The notes beneath the pieces were generated by a model. That model did not search any database and was not told the DNA's origin. It saw only the letters and a list, made by a program, of their open reading frames with translations. 64,000 nucleotides of DNA from Isochrysis galbana. Its lineage: Eukaryota > Haptophyta > Isochrysidales > Isochrysidaceae. Both the position numbers and the translations under genes were made by a program. Location: the NCBI GenBank assembly GCA_018136815.1, contig CM030933.1, forward strand, positions 2,115,344-2,179,343. The letters are read 5' to 3'. Shown here piece after piece: positions 59,109-64,000 of this stretch. The stretch's first letter is position 1, and every line of letters starts with the position of its first letter.

Positions 59109-59624
59109 CTCTGAGGTAGAGAGCTTGCTCTCAAGTCTGCCATGCAAGCCTCCCATTTGAGGCGAGGCGAGTTTCGAAGTGCCACTGCGCGTTGTGCTCA
59201 TTGTAAACACACCAAGTGGTTGGCGGTCATGTTGCGAGACTCTGCCCCCAGACGAAGGCATAGGACGTGCATAGCCTGAGTATGGCCTTGGCGCCCCCCT
59301 TGCAAGCTTTTAGCAAGCCTATCATCCTTCGGTCTTTCCACATCCCATTCAAGCGTGCAAGTCTATCCTCTTTATCTTGTACTCTTCATTAGGCCGTTCG
59401 CCACAGACAGCGGCAGCGCCACGAGCCACCAAAAGGTGAATGTTGCCGGGCGTGGAGGTATGGATGGAGCTGTAGAATATGAATATACAAGCTTCTATAC
59501 ATTCATACATTCATGGGAGGTGGGGAAGGACAAGGAAGGCGCGGGACTCTCCACCGTGCCCTCGTGCTGTGCACTTGTGACGCTTCAGCTTCTACTGCCC
59601 CCCCCCCCTCGGAGGGCACTCCGG
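59109..59624. other. intergenic region
   Basis: No gene is supported; a C8-C9 run lies at about 59,600. Confidence 0.5.
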
Positions 59625-59860
59625 TTGCACAAATTGGGGTGGCGCACCAAAAATACGTTCCAAAAGGCCTGCCCAGAACACGCATGCGACACCGGGCCCG
59701 TGGTAGCGCACCAGGGCCGCACCCCCGACACCAAAGAAAAAGGTATGAGGGGCCCTCGGGGTGAGGGGGGGAAGGCGAGGATACGGAGCGAAGGGAAAGG
59801 AGGGCGCTGGCCGGTGTAAAGTAGAATTATTGGTCTAGCGATAGGTGTGTAGCCTTGAAT
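59625..59860 (-). repeat. dispersed ~200-bp repeat, copy
   Basis: Contains AGGCCTGCCCAGAACACGC, GTGGTAGCGCACCAGGG and CCCGACACCAAAGAAAAAGG, matching the repeats at 35,890 and, inverted, 29,710 and 62,670. Confidence 0.6.
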
Positions 59861-59879
59861 CTTCAGATTTTTTCCCCCT

Positions 59880-60345
59880 CGTCAGTCGCGAGCCCGGGCG
59901 AATCCTGCGGGGCGAGGGTCGGGACAGTCAAGGAACGCATCCTGTGGCCGGCCGAATCGCGCCGGTGTGCGAGCTGTGTGTGGTGCGTGGTGCGCATGTG
60001 CATGCGCGGACGTCATCGCTGGGGCACCAGGGCTTGAAATTTGCTTTATAGGCAATATGGGGCGTCGGACCCCTAATTTAATAGATGTCTAGACACCTTT
60101 TAAGTGATAAGTGAAAGAAGCACATCTCTCAGTGGGAACGACGTCCTGTTCGGGTCGCGTGTGAGCGCCGCCAGAGCGTGTGCTAGGGAGGGGGGCAGAC
60201 GGGACTTCGCACCGTCTTTTCGGACGAGGATTCTGAAAGGCCGGGAGACCCTCCGACCCGCTTTCGCCGGGGCTTTCCGCCCACGGTCAAAACTGTCGAC
60301 CCACCCCAATATTAGTACTTAAAAAGCGCTGTTTGAGACCGCCTT
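59880..60345 (-). mobile_element. fragment of the TA-type inverted-repeat transposon
   Basis: Inverted copy of 44,057-44,500 at roughly 85% identity. It ends with GTTTGAGACCGCC at 60,332-60,345, a version of the TIR with a 2-base insertion. The other end is cut within the element. No coding capacity. Confidence 0.7.
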
Positions 60346-61124
60346 AATAATAATGATAATGACAATGACAACACTTTTTCTTGCATGTTCAAATTCGATG
60401 GTGACGCAAGCAGCATATCTGGTGCCTCCATCTCTACAGCAAGAGCGGCAGAGTTCTGTAATCCGAGCGCAGCATCGTCTATAGATTTGCGGCGTGAATC
60501 ATAAGCCCGGAGGCCACATGCGGCACACCGACACTGACGTGGGCCAGCCGCGGAGGCTGTGCCACGGATACGAGTCTACGTCACCGTGCAACTTGCATGC
60601 ACCTTGAGACAGGATGAGGCCAAGGAAGGAAGAGCGCGAGCAAGCGAGCGCATGTACGTCAGTACCGCCAACGCTTGCCACCACAACAGATATACCACCA
60701 TCTCCATCTGAAAACCCATCACCGCACAAGGATTGCTGTCACTCAATCTAACCAAAACTATTACTACTACATGGAGGCTGAGGCAAACCATGGCCACGCA
60801 CTTGCACATTGAGCCGGACGCTCGTTGCTCGATCAAATAGTGTGTGAACTGCTTGATGTCAAAGCACTCGACGGTGACGGAGGATACATGCTGACTATCT
60901 TTGCCTACACGGCAGCGGTTCGACGTCGATGGAGTACGCCCCCGCGTTCGGATTGCGCACAGTGGACAGCCCATCGCGATGCACCGCACGAGCGTACCCA
61001 GTCCACTGTCAATTCAATAGCTATTGGTCTCGACATCAGCTTGACAAGCTCAGCCAAATCGACATCAGCTTGACAAGCTCAGCTAAATGGCCCATACAGT
61101 ATAACAAACGTCTCACTACCCTTC
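60346..61124. other. intergenic region
   Basis: Begins with an AATAATAATGATAATGAC microsatellite. No gene is supported. A 29-bp tandem duplication lies at 61,031-61,088. Confidence 0.5.
61031..61088. repeat. 29-bp tandem duplication
   Basis: Two adjacent copies of a 29-bp unit (GACATCAGCTTGACAAGC at its start), differing at one to three positions. Confidence 0.9.
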
Positions 61125-62047
61125 TCAGATGTTGGCGAAGAGCTTTGACTGCTCCCTCACATATTTTTCATACAATTTCCGGTTCTTGATAAACATCTGG
61201 CAAGGTTCATCCTGGGCCGGGTCTCCCGGATTGGGGTCATCGAGCAACGTCTGAATGCCAATTAAAAGCTGCTTGATGGTAAGTGCAGGTTTCCATCCTG
61301 AGACGGCAATCACAACCAATCAATGCGCACGGACGTTCAGCAGTTGCAAGGGGACGGCAATAGTGCAGCGCTGGCGCTGACCTTTGTCGGCGTCCAGGAG
61401 AGATAAGCAAATCTTGCCAGACGAGAACACATTAGGGTGGAAGAGCGGCTTGTTCTTTGACGTCAATCCGAATTTACATTCTGGGGGCTTGCTCGGATAA
61501 TATTCAGAAAACGTCCTACCACCGCATGGGTATGCAGGTGCCGGGCAGTGAATCAGCGTGTGTGAGAGAGGGAAAGTGAGCCCGGATCACCAGCACATCG
61601 CCTCTCAAATCGGGCCACTCTGCGGTAAGACCGATCAGAGTACTGCGAAGTTGCGTGCGAGCGCATGCGCCTCGTGGCAACCGGGGAGGCGTACAGGTAG
61701 ACGGGATAGCGCCCGGCCTCCCAGATGGTACCGGCCTTGCCGGGCACTATGCAGTCCCACTGGAGAATGTCCTGGGTGCCATCAGGCAGCGTGCGTGGCT
61801 TGGCGACGAATCCCTATGCCAGCAGGGGACCAGGGATGAGCGGCGGAAGAGTAGTCTACTCTTTGTCTCTCTCTCTCTCTCTCTGTGAGAGGGGGGGGGG
61901 AGCGAGAGGGGGGGGAGGGGGGGAAGGGCATGGCTCAAGGGGCTCAGGAGGGCGTGTGGTGAGCAGGATGTGGGGCCTCACGTGCGGGTGGTCTTTCCTC
62001 CACATCTTGCGCTCCTCCTGCAGCCTGCCTCGCGCAATGCCCGCCAT
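61125..62047 (-). CDS. UBC9: SUMO-conjugating enzyme UBC9
   Basis: Four exons (62,047-61,982; 61,813-61,695; 61,515-61,382; 61,297-61,125) with GT-AG introns of 168, 179 and 84 nt, phases 0, 2 and 1, give 163 residues (human UBC9 has 158). UBC9 transfers SUMO from the E1 to target lysines. The start [21 protein letters not shown], the [23 protein letters not shown] core, the [16 protein letters not shown] active-site loop with Cys98, and [16 protein letters not shown] with DPAQDEP are all diagnostic. Compared with animal UBC9 there is a 5-residue insertion (around LTSKNK) just before the HPN motif. Every splice junction is in phase. The upstream region is CT/GA-rich. Confidence 0.95.
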
Positions 62048-62669
62048 GAGTGGATGAGTGGGGTGGGGGGCGGGAGGCGGGGAAAGGATGGATAGGGAGG
62101 GGAAGGGGCGGGCGAGGGAAAAGGGGGGGGGGCGGAGAAAGGTACCCCTACTTTCCTCGTACTCTAATACTCTCAGGGTTTCTCCTCTGAAATCGAAGAG
62201 ATGATATGAGAGGAAGTCATCAGTCAACCTACTCATACTACTAGACTATTTCCTTGGGCGCAGGAGTCATACATGGGAGTATGTATGAGGTGGAGTATAC
62301 CGTACTCAAGAGCTCTATGATTGCCCCCCCTCCCCCCCCCCCCCCCCCGCCGCCGCTCGTCGCCGCTTCCGCCGGCGCGGCCCGCTGCTGCGGCGGCTTT
62401 CCCGCCAACCTGGCCCGCCCGCTGCATGCGCGCACCCAGTCCAGAGGAGTACTCCTACTCGAGTACTTTACTGCTGTCTCATTTTCATGCTGGCAACTTG
62501 CCCCAGCCCTAGCTGGGTGCACTCTCTGCTATCCGTCTGGACTAGAATGCCTCGTTGGATAATGAGGTCACTCCTCATAGGCACACACATAGCCTAGGGA
62601 AGGGAGAGCGAAAGCCGGAAGAAGACCCTGGAAACTAGACCAAAAAAATATGCATGTGAAGATGAAGAT

Positions 62670-62860
62670 TTAGTCAGGGCTACACACCTACACCTACACC
62701 TACTAGGGTCCGGTCTCTAGTACCTCTCCGCCGACACCGCCCTTGCCCTTGCATCCCTTCGCACCACCTCTTCGCCTTCCCCCCTTCTTCCTTCTTCCCT
62801 TTTTCCTTTGTCTTTGGTTTCCGGGGTCCGGCCCAGGTGTGACCAGGCGCACTACCTTGG
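62670..62860 (+). repeat. dispersed ~200-bp repeat, copy
   Basis: Contains GGGCTACACACCTACACC, GACACCGCCCTTGCCCTTGC and TTTGGTTTCCGGGGTCCGGC. Inverted relative to 35,890 and 59,625 and in the same orientation as 29,710. Confidence 0.6.
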
Positions 62861-63117
62861 GAGATGGGGTTGTGCGCGGTTGGTGCATGGCTCGTCCGGT
62901 GTATGTGGCTAGGGATGCTAGCCAACAAGATGCTCTCTACAAGACTACAATTTCAAACGGATACTACTGTGGCGGGAATGGGGTAGAGAAGAGGCAGAAG
63001 GCGGTGACTATCTAGAGAAGTCCAAGTGCACAGTCTATGTAAATAGGAGTCCCAAAATTAATGGTCAAGGAATAGTTTGAAGTAACGGTCGAGTCGTCGT
63101 CGGCGTTGGAGCTCACC

Positions 63118-63210
63118 TACGAAGGAGAAAGAAAAAGAGGGGAAGGAAGAGAGAGAGAGCGAGAGAGAGGGCGGGGGGGGGAGAGAGAGAGAGAGAGGGG
63201 AGGGGGGGGG

Positions 63211-63257
<47 letters not shown>

Positions 63258-63372
63258 GGGGGGGAGAGAGAAGAGAGAGGGGGTACTTTAGAAGAGAAAG
63301 AGAGGAGCGAGGTGTGTAGAGAAGAAAGAGAGAGGGAGAGGGAAAAAGAGAGAGAGAGGGAGAGAGAGGACC
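63118..63372. repeat. GA microsatellite / purine tract
   Basis: Purine-rich on the plus strand with (GA)n blocks and G-runs, about 250 bp. It ends ~145 bp before the next ATG. Antisense frames through it are low-complexity artefacts. Confidence 0.9.
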
Positions 63373-63515
63373 TGAATCCCATAAACACCGCGCGGTGGCT
63401 TCGGGAGGGAGAGTCTGCTCCACTGGCGCTGGCTGACTGGGGCGTTGGCGCTCGGTGAGTGGTCGGGTCCGTAGCACCGACCCTCCGTTCGCCAGCGTTT
63501 CGTTCCACCTGCCCC

Positions 63516-64000
63516 ATGGCGTCGGCGCTCGAGCGCAAGCAAGCTGAGGCGGCGCTCATTGCACTCGAGTCCGATCCAGCCAAGGCGGTCCGCTTGCTCT
63601 CGCAGATGGCATCGGACACGTCGGACCCTGCCACGAGGGCTGCCATATTGAACGACCTCGGACTCTGCGCTCTGCACGAGGGGCGCCCGGCCGACGCAGC
63701 CGCGCTTTTGCGCCATGCGGTCGCAGCTCTCCCTGCCCCAGCAGTGGAGGGCAGATGCGTAGCGGCGGCCAAGGCTCGGTGCCAGCTGCTGCTCAATCTA
63801 TGTGAAGCAGAGTCCGCCGCCGGCCACCACAGCGATACGCTCCGCATCGCCAACGCCGTCGTCCAGCTGGCGCAAAGCACGCTTGGGGTCACAAAGGAAT
63901 GTGGAGCTGCCAGCGGCGCATTAGGCAGCGCTGTGAGAGACATGGGCCCCTCAAAGAGTGCGAGGCAGCGGCTCTCCACTGGTGCCACTTCTCGCCTATT
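63516..64000 (+). CDS. TPR-like protein, partial (runs off the window)
   Basis: From the ATG at 63,516 (CCCCATGGCG, a good start context) the frame stays open to the last base, at least 161 residues. It is Ala-rich with helix-turn-helix repeats: AEAALIALESDPAKAVRLLSQM, AAILNDLGLCALHEGRPADAAALLRHAV (a clear TPR-like unit with N, G, A and P at the usual spacing), then RCQLLLNLCEAESAAG and LRIANAVVQLA. It is probably a scaffold or adaptor of the TPR family. The rest lies beyond the window, and introns after the visible part cannot be excluded. Confidence 0.7.
   Translation, partial: MASALERKQAEAALIALESDPAKAVRLLSQMASDTSDPATRAAILNDLGLCALHEGRPADAAALLRHAVAALPAPAVEGRCVAAAKARCQLLLNLCEAESAAGHHSDTLRIANAVVQLAQSTLGVTKECGAASGALGSAVRDMGPSKSARQRLSTGATSRL

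Larger units (their letters stand above)
62048..63515. promoter_or_regulatory. shared upstream region of UBC9 and the TPR-like gene
   Basis: These 1,468 bp lie between divergent genes and contain G-runs (62,060-62,150), a C17 run at 62,332-62,348, a dispersed-repeat copy (62,670-62,860), an 80-bp repeat (62,862-62,945) and a long GA tract (63,118-63,372). I see no gene in it. Confidence 0.5.

Noticed and set aside
63113-63988. Antisense 291-codon frame across the GA tract and TPR-like gene
   Set aside because: Half of it is Ser/Leu from the GA repeat and the rest mirrors the TPR-like gene, which has a better start and periodicity.

Overview
The window is nuclear DNA from a GC-rich unicellular eukaryote, most likely a microalga of the haptophyte or stramenopile kind. 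Short GT-AG introns (56-200 nt class) interrupt clear orthologues of UTP18, RFC3 and UBC9; an EB1-type protein is also encoded. Intergenic DNA is full of poly-G/C, GA and other simple repeats, transposons and virus-like fragments. The exact lineage cannot be fixed from this sequence alone.

Layout. 1,221-12,883 is an intact Ty3/gypsy chromovirus with 1,325-bp LTRs and a 5-bp target duplication; it sits inside an older, inverted fragment of its own family. 14.4-15.5 kb holds a spliced gene of unknown function. 16.8-19.9 kb holds UTP18 (ribosome biogenesis) and a divergent EB1-like microtubule protein. 21.2-23.7 kb encodes a long Ala/Lys/Glu coiled-coil protein. 25.9-29.0 kb has two hypothetical genes separated by the 3' end and LTR of a second retroelement. 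30.6-33.8 kb carries a divergent pair, an unknown gene and an Asteroid/FEN-like nuclease-fold protein. 34.9-35.4 kb encodes a small membrane protein.

37.1-41.7 kb is a mosaic with virus-like traits: compact A-preceded ORFs, shared flanking repeats, a GNAT acetyltransferase, a TnpB/Fanzor C-terminal remnant, two membrane-anchored triple-knottin proteins, an FkbM methyltransferase fragment and other pieces. It looks like decayed, rearranged integrated viral DNA. 42.0-43.3 kb is RFC3 (clamp loader). 44.1-46.3 kb holds two inverted-repeat DNA transposons side by side. 46.9-47.9 kb is a sterol desaturase/fatty-acid hydroxylase family enzyme. 49.2-50.7 kb contains a decayed element ORF.

51.3-56.4 kb is a divergent pair: a 1,268-residue coiled-coil protein and a protein joining an F-box-like segment to a ubiquitin-conjugating (E2) fold. 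57.0-57.2 kb has a hAT transposase remnant. 57.9-59.1 kb encodes a secretory-pathway, membrane-anchored methyltransferase. 61.1-62.0 kb is the four-exon SUMO E2 UBC9, and a TPR-like gene runs off the right end.

The host genes are mostly housekeeping (rRNA processing, DNA replication, microtubules, SUMO/ubiquitin, lipid) and often lie in head-to-head pairs sharing 300-1,500 bp that contain poly-G/C or GA tracts. The most unusual items are the F-box/E2 fusion, the methyltransferase-like domain at the front of the retrotransposon Pol, the LTR that contains the first ATG of gag, the virus-like island with its Fanzor remnant and knottin proteins, and a hAT-like MITE family defined by its target duplications.
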